Positions 8,006 through 15,895 of a DNA stretch of 64,000 nt are shown in pieces. The translations under genes were made by a program, and so were the position numbers. Within the stretch, counting starts at the first letter, position 1. Each line of letters starts with the position of its first letter. This DNA is from Rhodococcus sp. IEGM 1381 (lineage in GTDB: Bacteria > Actinomycetota > Actinomycetes > Mycobacteriales > Mycobacteriaceae): the NCBI RefSeq assembly GCF_030056795.1, contig NZ_JASHKQ010000001.1, positions 1-64,000 of the forward strand, written 5' to 3'. A model generated the notes under the pieces. The model was given only the letters and a program-made list of their open reading frames with translations, did not search any database and had not been told where the DNA came from.

Positions 8006-10372
8006 ATGAGACGCACCGACAGCGACGTCGACGAGGCCGAGCTCGACATCGAGAAGCCGAAGACCCACGCGGCAGGGCCCGTCGCCGTCGCAGTGTCGAT
8101 GAAGCGTGCGCTCGGGCACATGGGCCCCAAGCGCACCGCTCAGACGCTGCTCAAGCTCAACCAGGCCGAGGGTTTCGACTGCATGAGCTGCGCGTGGCCC
8201 GATCCCGATCCGGGCCATCGCCACGCGGCGGAATTCTGCGAGAACGGTGCGAAGGCCGTTTCCGAGGAAGCGACGACAACGCGGGCGACCCCGGAGTTCT
8301 TTGCGCAGTACAGCATTGCCGAGCTGGACTCCCACACCGAGCATTGGCTCGGCCAGCAAGGCCGGATCACGCACCCGATGATCAAGCTGCCCGGCGGCAG
8401 CCATTACGAGCCCATCGAATGGGACGACGCGTTCCGTTTGATCGGTGACGAGTTGAAGAGCCTGGCCAGTCCGGACGAGGCCATCTTCTACACCTCGGGT
8501 CGCGCCTCCAACGAGTCCGCGTTCACGTACCAGTTGTTCGCTCGGTCGTTCGGCACCAACAACATGCCCGACTGCTCCAACATGTGTCACGAGTCGACGT
8601 CCATCGCTCTGCAGGAATCCATCGGCATCGGCAAGGCCAGCGTCACGCTCGACGACGTCCACACTGCCGAACTGATCATCCTGGCCGGCCAGAATCCCGG
8701 CACCAATCACCCGCGCATGCTCTCGGCCCTCGAGATGGCCAAGCAGAACGGCGCAAAGATTCTGTCCATCAACCCACTTCGCGAAGCCGGTCTGCTCAAC
8801 TTCAAGAACCCACAGACCCCGCGCGGCATGATCGGACCGGGAACGGATCTGTCGGATCTGCACCTGCCGATCAAAATCAACGGCGACCTCGCTCTCTTCC
8901 AGGCCATCGGCTCGCTGCTGGTGAAGTGGGATGCACTAGATCACGAGTTCCTCGACCAGTACACCGTCGGCTTCGACGCGTGGAAGGCGCACGTCGCGGA
9001 GGTCGACTGGAATCTCGTCACCGAGGTCACCGGACTGACGGTCGCTCAGATCACCGAGGCCGCCGAGATGCTGCGCGACTCCAAGGCCACCGTCTTCTGC
9101 TGGGCCATGGGCTTGACGCAGCACCGCAATGCCGTCGCGACAATCAAGGAAGTCACCAATCTCGCGCTCGCACAAGGCAACATCGGCAGGGCCGGCGCCG
9201 GCCTGCTGCCCGTGCGTGGCCACTCGAACGTGCAGGGCGACCGGACGATGGGCATCTGGGAGCGCCCGCCGGTGGCCTTCCTCGACGCCATGGCCGCGGA
9301 ATTCGATTTCGAGCCGCCGCGCGAGAACGGCCTGGACACCGTCGATTCCATTCGGGCCATGCGCGACGGCAAAGCGCATTTCTTCCTCGGACTCGGCGGC
9401 AACTTCGTCCAGGCGACGCCGGACAGCGACGTGACGTTCCAGGCGCTGCGCAACATGCGGATGACGGTGCAGATCTCCACGAAGATCAACCGATCCCATC
9501 TCGTCTGCGGCGAGACGTCCCTGATTCTGCCGACCCTGGGACGCACCGAAAAAGACGTGCAAGCCAGTGGTGAGCAATGGATCTCGGTCGAGGATTCCAC
9601 CTGCTCGGTGCACTCTTCTCGCGGGCCGCTCGAGCCGGCCAGCGAGTTCCTTCGTTCCGAGGTCGCGATCGTCAGCGGCATCGCCGAGGCGACACTCGGA
9701 GACCGATACGGGCTCGATTGGAAGGGTTTCCGCGACGACTACCGCAACATCCGCAAGCACATCTCTCGCGTCGTCGCCGGATGCGAGGGCTACGAGGTCA
9801 ATGTTCGACGCCCCGGCGGCTTCGTCCTTCCGCACCCGCCGCGCGATAGCCGGACGTTCGAAACCAAGAGCGGCCGAGGCGAGTTCGCCGTCTCACCGAT
9901 CGACGTGCTGCACGTTCCAACGGGCCATCTGATTCTGCAGACGCTGCGCAGCCACGATCAGTTCAACACCACCATCTACGGCCTCAGCGATCGGTACCGC
10001 GGTATCGAGAACGGCCGACGCGTCATTTTCGTTCACCGAGAAGACATTTCGGCGCTCGGCTACCGCAACGGCGACATGGTCGACCTCGTCACCAAGTGGG
10101 ACGACGACGACGTGGAACGATGCGCACCGTCGTTCCGCATCGTCGAGTACGACACCCCGCGCGGGTCGGCCGCCGCGTACTACCCCGAGACCAATCCGCT
10201 GATCCCGCTGGATTCGACTGCGCTGCACAGCAACACCCCCACTTCGAAGTCGGTGATCATCTCGATGGTTCCGGCAGGAACGGGTATGCAGGGCACGGCG
10301 AACGGTCATCAGGACAACGAGGGATCGGACGAGGGCCACAAGTCGCACCCGCAGCCGCATCACCTGAGCTGA
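8006..10372 (+). CDS. FdhF/YdeP-family molybdopterin oxidoreductase
   Basis: A 788-residue enzyme of the molybdopterin (bis-MGD) oxidoreductase superfamily, closest in architecture to the FdhF/YdeP-type proteins. The cysteines FDCMSCAWPDP (about residues 57-67) and the later FCENG mark the N-terminal iron-sulfur region. LPGGSHYEPIEWDDAF, TSGRASNESAF, CHESTSIALQESIG and GQNPGTNHPRML are Mo-cofactor and substrate-domain motifs. GNIGRAGAGLLPVRGHSNVQGDRTMGIW is a strong signature of this subfamily. The C-terminal molydop-binding domain is complete. No partner subunit or accessory gene (fdhD, mobA) is adjacent, so it is probably a soluble enzyme. Its physiological substrate is uncertain; homologues are linked to acid or redox stress. 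Confidence 0.85.
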   Translation: MRRTDSDVDEAELDIEKPKTHAAGPVAVAVSMKRALGHMGPKRTAQTLLKLNQAEGFDCMSCAWPDPDPGHRHAAEFCENGAKAVSEEATTTRATPEFFAQYSIAELDSHTEHWLGQQGRITHPMIKLPGGSHYEPIEWDDAFRLIGDELKSLASPDEAIFYTSGRASNESAFTYQLFARSFGTNNMPDCSNMCHESTSIALQESIGIGKASVTLDDVHTAELIILAGQNPGTNHPRMLSALEMAKQNGAKILSINPLREAGLLNFKNPQTPRGMIGPGTDLSDLHLPIKINGDLALFQAIGSLLVKWDALDHEFLDQYTVGFDAWKAHVAEVDWNLVTEVTGLTVAQITEAAEMLRDSKATVFCWAMGLTQHRNAVATIKEVTNLALAQGNIGRAGAGLLPVRGHSNVQGDRTMGIWERPPVAFLDAMAAEFDFEPPRENGLDTVDSIRAMRDGKAHFFLGLGGNFVQATPDSDVTFQALRNMRMTVQISTKINRSHLVCGETSLILPTLGRTEKDVQASGEQWISVEDSTCSVHSSRGPLEPASEFLRSEVAIVSGIAEATLGDRYGLDWKGFRDDYRNIRKHISRVVAGCEGYEVNVRRPGGFVLPHPPRDSRTFETKSGRGEFAVSPIDVLHVPTGHLILQTLRSHDQFNTTIYGLSDRYRGIENGRRVIFVHREDISALGYRNGDMVDLVTKWDDDDVERCAPSFRIVEYDTPRGSAAAYYPETNPLIPLDSTALHSNTPTSKSVIISMVPAGTGMQGTANGHQDNEGSDEGHKSHPQPHHLS

Positions 10373-10376
10373 CGGG

Positions 10377-10418
10377 TTCCGGAAGTGGGTCGTTCTAGCG
10401 AATGTCCCACTTCCGGAA
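10377..10418. terminator. Bidirectional terminator-like hairpin between convergent genes
   Basis: A perfect 13-bp inverted repeat, TTCCGGAAGTGGG (10377-10389) and CCCACTTCCGGAA (10406-10418), with a 16-nt loop. It lies between the fdhF-like stop and the convergent gntR; the gntR stop codon is in the loop. There is no clear U-tract, which is usual for actinobacterial hairpin terminators. Confidence 0.65.
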
Positions 10419-11051
10419 TTGACGGCGCATCACGTCGCTCGCCGCCTCGGCGTCGCGTCGCACGAAAGCCGCAATCAATTCTTCATGACTTCGCACCGCG
10501 TCCGCACCCCAGTTTTCGTTGGTTGCGTACAGCCGCGGCGTGTACCTGACTGCGCCGAGCAGGAACCACGCCAGTTTCATTCCGCCTGCGACCTTGTTGA
10601 CGCATTTGTGGAACTCGAACTCGTAGTACTCCACCGATTCGGTATCGGCACCGGCGACGGCGTTGCGTAGACCTTCGTTGAGCGCGGTCAGTAATTCCAG
10701 GTGCTCGCTGGTGATGACGCTCGCCGCACGGCCGGCGAGTGTGCCCGCGATGGTGCCCTGCAGCCAAAAGATGTCGTCGACGTCCTGCGGCGACAATTCG
10801 TTCACTCGGTAGCCGCGGTGCGGCACCTGTTCCACCAGTCCCTCACCGCGCAATGCGACGAGCGCCTCCCGGACGGGAGTAGCGCTGACACCGAGCTCGG
10901 CCGCCGCCTCGTCGATCCGCACGAAGGAGCCGGGTTGCAGCACTCCCGTGACGATCTGTTGGCGAATGCTCCCGGCCACATCCTCGGACAACTGCGGCCG
11001 ACGCGGAATCGAACGCTTCGACGACGCAGTGCGGTTGAGATCGAGGCTCAT
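10395..11051 (-). CDS. GntR family (FadR/FCD subfamily) regulator 1
   Basis: A 218-residue regulator. The N-terminal winged helix (about 17-85) contains LSEDVAGSIRQQIVTGVLQPGSFVRIDEAAAELGVSATPVREALVALRGEGLVEQVPHRGYRV, a classic GntR signature. The C-terminal FCD domain (about 90-215) includes the metal/ligand-site histidines of FEFHKCVNK and RSHEEL. I chose ATG 11051 because of an AGGAGCG site upstream. It diverges from the aldehyde dehydrogenase-MpaB operon and probably controls it through the palindrome at 11136-11156. It is a close paralogue of the regulator at 17082-17738. Confidence 0.9.
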   Translation of the reverse strand: MSLDLNRTASSKRSIPRRPQLSEDVAGSIRQQIVTGVLQPGSFVRIDEAAAELGVSATPVREALVALRGEGLVEQVPHRGYRVNELSPQDVDDIFWLQGTIAGTLAGRAASVITSEHLELLTALNEGLRNAVAGADTESVEYYEFEFHKCVNKVAGGMKLAWFLLGAVRYTPRLYATNENWGADAVRSHEELIAAFVRRDAEAASDVMRRQFRKWDIR

Positions 11052-11135
11052 GAATTCGCTCCTGCTCCTGAGCGGCCGGGCGGCGGGGGTTGTAGCAACC
11101 GAGGGTGACGCATAGTGTGGCCTGGACAACATTGA

Positions 11136-11156
11136 ATCACATCAAATATATGTGAT
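11136..11156. promoter_or_regulatory. Candidate GntR operator in the divergent gntR/aldehyde dehydrogenase promoter
   Basis: ATCACAT-CAAATAT-ATGTGAT is a perfect 7-bp inverted repeat in an AT-rich island of an otherwise GC-rich sequence. It sits 25 bp before the GTG of the aldehyde dehydrogenase. FCD-type GntR proteins bind short palindromes of this size near their own promoters, so the site is a good candidate for regulator 1. Confidence 0.55.
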
Positions 11157-11180
11157 GCGATCTGCTGGAGGACTGAAGCC

Positions 11181-12677
11181 GTGACGGACCAGATCGAACG
11201 AACGACCGTAAGCACCTTCGAAAGCCTCGACCCCCGAACAGGTGTCGCCCTCGCGACGTATCCGATTGCAGACGCCACCGAGGTCGAGGCAGTCGTCGCG
11301 CGCGCCCGGTCGGCCGCGCGCTGGTGGGACACTCAGGGCTTCGCCGGACGCAAGCGCTGGCTTTTGGAATTCAAGTCCGCCATCGCCCGCGACGCCGCGA
11401 GCCTCGCTGCCGTCATCGCCGCCGAAACGGGCAAGCCCGACGAGGACTCGTTGCTCGAGGTCATGTTGGGCGTCGAACACATCGATTGGGCGGCGCGCAA
11501 TGCCGAGAAGACACTTCGGCAGCGCAAGGTCGGATCGGGCCTGCTCGCGGTCAACCAAAAGGCGTACGTGGGCTACCGCCCGTTCGGCGTCGTCGGGGTC
11601 ATCGGACCGTGGAACTATCCGCTCTACACCCCGATGGGTTCGATCGCGTATGCACTCGCCGCCGGCAACACCGTCGTGTTCAAGCCCAGCGAACTCACTC
11701 CCGGCGTCGGAGTGTGGTTGGCCGAGAAGTGGGCTTCCCTTGCCGCTGCGCACCCCGTTTTCCAGACCGTGACCGGCGACGGTTCCACCGGCACCGCCCT
11801 GGTCGAATCCGGCGTCGACAAGATTGCGTTCACCGGATCCACCGCCACCGCCAAGAAGGTCATGGCCACGTGCGCGAAGTCGTTGACACCCCTGATCGCC
11901 GAATGCGGTGGCAAGGACGCGATGCTCATCGACTCGGACGCCGACATCGCTGCCGCGGTGGAATTCGCGACGTTCGGAGCCATGGGCAATGCGGGCCAGA
12001 CCTGTGCGGGCGTCGAGCGCATCTACGTCGCGGCCCCGGTGTACGACCGGTTCGTCGCCGAATTCACCACCGCCGTCCGGGCATTGAAGCCCGGCGGAAC
12101 GAAGACGTCGTCCTACGGTCCGATGACGCTGGGCAAGCAGAGCGAGATCGTGCGAGGCCAGATCGAGGACGCGTTGGCCAGGGGCGGCAAAGCCGTTGTC
12201 GGCGGACTCGAGTCGCTGCACGGGCCGTACATCGACCCGGTGATCCTGACCGATGTGCCCGAGGATTCGACTGCGATCACCGAGGAAACCTTCGGCCCGA
12301 CCGTCGTGGTCAACAGGGTGCGCGATCTCGACGAGGCCATCGAGCGCGCCAATGCGTCGAAGTACGGACTGGGCACGTCGGTGTTCACCCAGGACGAGGC
12401 AGTGGGTCGACGCGCCGCCGAGAAGCTCGATTGCGGTGTCGTGACGGTCAATTCGGTTCTCGGGTTCGCCGGGGTTCCGGCGCTGCCGTTCGGCGGCACG
12501 GGCGATTCGGGATTCGGCCGAATCCATGGGGCCGACGGTCTGCGAGAGTTCAGCACCGTCAAGTCGATGACGGTGCAGAGCTTTGCAGCTCCGGTGAACC
12601 TATTGACGATGAAGCGCAAGGCACGAAACATGAAGCTCTCCGTTCTGGCACTGAAGCTTCGGCACGGACGGGGCTGA
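11181..12677 (+). CDS. NAD(P)-dependent aldehyde dehydrogenase
   Basis: A 498-residue member of the aldehyde dehydrogenase superfamily, which oxidises aldehydes to acids with NAD(P). Visible motifs are the cofactor-binding GVIGPWNYPLYTPM (139-152) and FTGSTATAKKV (217-227). The general base is Glu241 in AECGGKDAML and the nucleophile is Cys275 in NAGQTCAG. LPFGGTGDSGFGR lies near the C-terminus. The Pro-Trp-Asn segment resembles succinate-semialdehyde and fatty-aldehyde types. GTG 11181 has GGAGGA 8 nt upstream. The MpaB-like gene begins 3 nt after its stop, so both form one operon, probably under GntR regulator 1. The substrate is unknown. Confidence 0.92.
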   Translation: MTDQIERTTVSTFESLDPRTGVALATYPIADATEVEAVVARARSAARWWDTQGFAGRKRWLLEFKSAIARDAASLAAVIAAETGKPDEDSLLEVMLGVEHIDWAARNAEKTLRQRKVGSGLLAVNQKAYVGYRPFGVVGVIGPWNYPLYTPMGSIAYALAAGNTVVFKPSELTPGVGVWLAEKWASLAAAHPVFQTVTGDGSTGTALVESGVDKIAFTGSTATAKKVMATCAKSLTPLIAECGGKDAMLIDSDADIAAAVEFATFGAMGNAGQTCAGVERIYVAAPVYDRFVAEFTTAVRALKPGGTKTSSYGPMTLGKQSEIVRGQIEDALARGGKAVVGGLESLHGPYIDPVILTDVPEDSTAITEETFGPTVVVNRVRDLDEAIERANASKYGLGTSVFTQDEAVGRRAAEKLDCGVVTVNSVLGFAGVPALPFGGTGDSGFGRIHGADGLREFSTVKSMTVQSFAAPVNLLTMKRKARNMKLSVLALKLRHGRG

Positions 12678-12680
12678 CCC

Positions 12681-13595
12681 ATGGAGATCACGCCGAAGCG
12701 GGGGCGCTTCGGCTGGCTCGCCCGCATCGAGGAACTCGACCCGGTGCGGGATTGCCAGACGATTCACCGCATCACCGCCGGGTACGAGTTCCCGTGGGAC
12801 TACCAGCGCGCACTCGAATTCGCGTTGTTCCGTACCTATTGTGTGCCGACGATTTCCGCGTTGCTCGCCGAGACGGGTGAGTTCGAGAAGCGTCCACAGA
12901 AGCGGTACGACGACACCGCATTGCTGATGGCCGAGATGCTCGAGCACGGGTACGACTCCGAGCGGGGCCGCGAATCGCTTCGGGTGGTCAATCGGATGCA
13001 CGCGCAGTACGACATCTCCAACGACGACATGCTGTATGTGCTGACGACGTTCATCTACGAGCCGATCGAGTGGATCGACACCTACGGCTGGCGTCGCCTG
13101 CATCCCAAGGAGCGGCTCGCGACCTTCCATTTCTACAGCGAAGTGGGTAAACGCATGGGAATCAAGGACATTCCCGAGTCGTACACCGAGTTCGCACAGT
13201 TCAAGCTCGATTACGAGGAACGCACGTTCCGGTTCAGCGAGGACAATCGACGCATCGGCACCTACACCCTCGATCTCTATTGCTCGTGGTTTCCCGCCGC
13301 ACTCACGCCCGCGGTGAAGCAGGGAGTGTTCGCGCTGCTGGACGACCGGATGGCCCATGCTTTCGGATTCCCGGCGGGTTCGACGACCGTTGAACGAGTC
13401 GCCGTGCGGGCTCTGCGTGCCAGGGCCCGGGTAGAGCGGTTCTTCCCCAAGCGGACTCGGTCGCGGGTCACCGCCGATGCGACCAACAAGACTTATCCGG
13501 GATACCCCGTCGGCTATCAGCCGAGCGATCTGGGCACCCTGGCCTCACCTCGAGTTCGCAGTTGTGCGGGAAGAGCGCCGGCAATCTCGGTGTAA
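12681..13595 (+). CDS. Second DUF2236/MpaB-like protein, in an operon with aldehyde dehydrogenase
   Basis: A 304-residue protein with the DUF2236-type pattern: MLYVLTTFIYEPIEWIDTYGWRRLHPKERLATFHFYSEVGKRMGI and YTEFAQFKLDYEERTF in the middle of the chain. It is only distantly similar to the MpaB-like protein at 6140-7072. The start codon lies 3 nt after the aldehyde dehydrogenase stop, so the products probably act in sequence (an oxygenase producing an aldehyde, then its oxidation). That is an inference from gene order. The last 20 or so codons run into a palindrome (13551-13606) and look unconstrained, so the stop may have drifted. Confidence 0.75.
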   Translation: MEITPKRGRFGWLARIEELDPVRDCQTIHRITAGYEFPWDYQRALEFALFRTYCVPTISALLAETGEFEKRPQKRYDDTALLMAEMLEHGYDSERGRESLRVVNRMHAQYDISNDDMLYVLTTFIYEPIEWIDTYGWRRLHPKERLATFHFYSEVGKRMGIKDIPESYTEFAQFKLDYEERTFRFSEDNRRIGTYTLDLYCSWFPAALTPAVKQGVFALLDDRMAHAFGFPAGSTTVERVAVRALRARARVERFFPKRTRSRVTADATNKTYPGYPVGYQPSDLGTLASPRVRSCAGRAPAISV

Positions 13596-13606
13596 CTGCG
13601 AACTCG
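13551..13606. terminator. Hairpin at the convergent end of the MpaB-like and secreted hydrolase genes
   Basis: CGAGTTCGCAGTT (13551-13563) and AACTGCGAACTCG (13594-13606) form a perfect 13-bp inverted repeat with a 30-nt loop. It includes the stop codon of the plus-strand gene and ends 5 nt before the stop of the minus-strand hydrolase. It most likely serves as a shared terminator. The long loop makes it weaker than the hairpins at 33758 and 35421. Confidence 0.5.
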
Positions 13607-13611
13607 ACGAG

Positions 13612-14664
13612 TCAGAGTCCGTCCACCCACCTACCGAACGCATCGCGAAACTCCGACGAGAGCGGCAGCGGTGCAAGAGCGGTGTTCGGATCCGCGGGTA
13701 GCGGGCCGAGCTCGCCCAACATGTGCGAGCTGTTGGCGAAGTGCGCGAAGGCGAGGTCGGTGTGCCCCAAGGCCACTCGGACGTTCTCGACCTGGCCGCA
13801 GGAGACGTTGAGGTCCTTGTCCGAGCAGGTCAGGAACGAGGAGTACGAGTCCGGGAGTGCGGCAGCCAGATTCGCTGGGTCTGTCGCATCGGCTTCGCGC
13901 AGGAAGGTGGCGCTCTGCCGCAATCCCAGACCGTCGACGATCGGGTCGGGCTCGGCGGACAACGCCCGCCCCGCGCGAATATCGGCGACGGCCTGGGCGA
14001 AGCGATCCCGGGACGAGGAGGCCTGCTCCTCGGTGAACTGGCCCGTTGCCACGGCTTCGCCGATGTTGCGATCGATCTGAGCGGTCAGCAGGTCCAGGTA
14101 GCGGATCGATAACGGCTCGAGCAGGCCGACGTGGGCGAACGCCCCACTGTCGGCATCGGCCAGACGCAGTGCCGTCAGCGCACCCTCGCTGTGCCCGATC
14201 ACCGTCGTGCGATCCGCCCCGACACCCGTCCGGTGCTGCAGGAATGCCAGTGCGTCCGCAGCATTGTCGACCTGCGCGTCGAAACCGGGAGGGTTGTTGG
14301 GATCCACACCGGCCAGTCCGGTACTGCCGCTACCGAGCTTGTCGAATCGCAGGCTCGCAATGCCGCGTCGGGACAGCTCGTCGGCAACGTATGCGGTGGT
14401 GTTCAGCTGCAGATCACCCGAGTTTCCGTCGCGATCGGTCGGCCCACTGCCCGGCAGTACCAATGCGACGCCGCGGGTTTCGCCGACGGGCATGCGAAGG
14501 CTGCCGTAGAAGGTGATGCCACCGGACTCGAAGCTCACTTCGGAGTCGAGTGCGTCGTCCGGCGACCACGGGACGTTGATCGGAGCAGCGGCCGCGGTAC
14601 CCGCGCCGACGAGAAGGAGCATCGACGCGGCCAGTGCGGCGAGCAGTCGTCCGGTGTGCAGCAT
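13612..14664 (-). CDS. Secreted alpha/beta hydrolase
   Basis: A 350-residue protein with an N-terminal Sec signal peptide: a short basic end, then LLAALAASMLLLVGAGTAAAA, with likely cleavage after Ala-Ala-Ala near residue 27. The mature protein is an alpha/beta hydrolase. ALVLPGSGPTDRDGNSGDLQ supplies the oxyanion hole and GHSEGALTAL the nucleophile Ser. The final helix contains HMLGE and ends FGRWVDGL. It has the look of YqiA/DLH-like exported esterases. ATG 14664 was chosen because it begins the signal peptide directly. The substrate is unknown. Confidence 0.83.
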   Translation of the reverse strand: MLHTGRLLAALAASMLLLVGAGTAAAAPINVPWSPDDALDSEVSFESGGITFYGSLRMPVGETRGVALVLPGSGPTDRDGNSGDLQLNTTAYVADELSRRGIASLRFDKLGSGSTGLAGVDPNNPPGFDAQVDNAADALAFLQHRTGVGADRTTVIGHSEGALTALRLADADSGAFAHVGLLEPLSIRYLDLLTAQIDRNIGEAVATGQFTEEQASSSRDRFAQAVADIRAGRALSAEPDPIVDGLGLRQSATFLREADATDPANLAAALPDSYSSFLTCSDKDLNVSCGQVENVRVALGHTDLAFAHFANSSHMLGELGPLPADPNTALAPLPLSSEFRDAFGRWVDGL

Positions 14665-15031
14665 GCAGCCAGGGTAACAATCCGACCGCCCGTTCGGATA
14701 CTGCACGACCACCGATGCACGGTCGCCGATTGCGCAACGCGAGAGGCAAGGTTCTCGAGGTCTCCCTCAGGAAGTCTTACGCCCCGGCAACGGTCTGACG
14801 ACCCGATACGAGGCGTCGAACACCCGCTTTTGCGGGGTCCGGATGGGCCGAAGTGCTGGTCGGGGCACACCGCGAATCGGATAGGACGTAGCCTGGCTGG
14901 GAAGGTTCGGTGGCTCGACCGTGAATGACATCCGTGTTGTTCGGTTAGATTGGAAGAGCCACCAGGCACGATGCAAGAGGGTCGAGACCTGTCAACGAGC
15001 GACGGGTCACCACAATCGAGGAGAACAGGCC
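14665..15031. other. Intergenic region upstream of mIHF; holds a doubtful 54-codon minus-strand ORF
   Basis: This 367-bp stretch separates the secreted hydrolase from the mIHF-like gene. The right part should contain the mIHF promoter; TTAGATT at about 14944-14950 could be a -10 element. A minus-strand ORF at 14767-14931 encodes 54 residues (beginning MSFTVEPPNLPSQ, Pro/Arg-rich) with moderately GC-biased third positions but no convincing ribosome site. I leave it as doubtful. Confidence 0.3.
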
Positions 15032-15346
15032 ATGGCTTTACCAGTATTGACACCGGAACAGCGCACCGCGGCGCTGGCCAAGGCGGCCGAGGCACGCACT
15101 GCGCGGTCGAAGCTGCTCGCATCCGTCAAGTCCGGCGAACTCAGCGTCGCTGACGTTCTCGCCAAGGCGGAGAACGACGAGATCGTCAAGAAGACCAAGG
15201 TGTCCGCCCTGATCAAGGCCCTGCCGGGTGTTGGATCCGTGCGCGCCGCACAGCTGCTCGAGCAGCTGTCCATCGCCGATACCCGCCGTATCGGTGGCCT
15301 CGGTGCCAACCAGCGCGAAGCACTGCTGGCTGCCGTCGCATCCTGA
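15032..15346 (+). CDS. mihF: Integration host factor, actinobacterial type (mIHF family)
   Basis: A 104-residue basic protein of the mycobacterial IHF family, a nucleoid protein that bends DNA through an H2TH-like domain. The family start MALPxLTxEQRxAAL is present. So are KVSALIKALPGVGSVRAAQLLEQLSIADTRRIGGLGANQREALL (about 56-99) and the helix before it. ATG 15032 has an upstream GAGGAG site. The standard mihF gene sits beside gmk (guanylate kinase). Here the neighbours are a hydrolase and a KhtTU-like antiporter, so this is probably a second copy. Confidence 0.85.
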   Translation: MALPVLTPEQRTAALAKAAEARTARSKLLASVKSGELSVADVLAKAENDEIVKKTKVSALIKALPGVGSVRAAQLLEQLSIADTRRIGGLGANQREALLAAVAS

Positions 15347-15393
15347 TTCGCAACTTGCGATAACGCGTTACCTGCAGGGCTAGCATTTCGACC

Positions 15394-15876
15394 ATGAACG
15401 TCGAAGTGACCCTGCTGCCGGGAATCGGGGTGCGGAAAGATTTCGCCCTCGCTTCCGGGCGCCGCATAGGCGTCATCACCCGCAAGGACGGCGCGAACGA
15501 GTTGATCGTCTCGCGCAAGGACGACCCCGATGCGACGCAGGCATCGATCACGCTGAGCAATGAGGAAGCGGCGGCCCTGGGCAATCTGCTCGGGTCGCCG
15601 CAACTCATCGCTCAGCTCGGGGAAGAGCATCGCGACCTTCCCGGAATCAACACTCGCCAACTTCCCATTCGCGCGAATTCACGGTTCGTCAGCCGCACAC
15701 TCGGCGACACCACCATGCGCACCAAAACCGGGGTATCGGTCGTCGCTGTCATGCGCGCCGGCCAGGTACAGCCCTCCCCCACCCCAGACTTCACGCTGGC
15801 CGCTGGTGACCTGCTGGTCGCCGTCGGTACTGCGGAGGGACTGGACGCAGCAGCCAAGTTACTCGGCAATGCCTGA
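15394..15876 (+). CDS. Antiporter regulatory subunit with TrkA-C domain (KhtT-like)
   Basis: A 160-residue soluble protein. The N-terminal half (residues 1-70) contains LLPGIGVRKDFALASGRRIGVITRKDG and matches the KhtT-type N-domain. The C-terminal half (about 78-158) is a TrkA-C (RCK-C) domain: RANSRFVSRTLGDTTMRTKTGVSVVAVMRAG then DFTLAAGDLLVAVGTAEGLDAAAKLL. KhtT-type subunits gate a CPA2 cation/proton antiporter in response to pH or a nucleotide ligand. The antiporter gene begins 19 nt downstream, so the pair is an operon. Confidence 0.87.
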   Translation: MNVEVTLLPGIGVRKDFALASGRRIGVITRKDGANELIVSRKDDPDATQASITLSNEEAAALGNLLGSPQLIAQLGEEHRDLPGINTRQLPIRANSRFVSRTLGDTTMRTKTGVSVVAVMRAGQVQPSPTPDFTLAAGDLLVAVGTAEGLDAAAKLLGNA

Positions 15877-15895
15877 GATCAGTCGGGGCTGAGCA

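Noticed and set aside
14767..14931. 54-codon minus-strand ORF upstream of mIHF
   Set aside because: Coding bias is moderate, but there is no ribosome site and no recognised family. It is kept only as a note in the intergenic entry.
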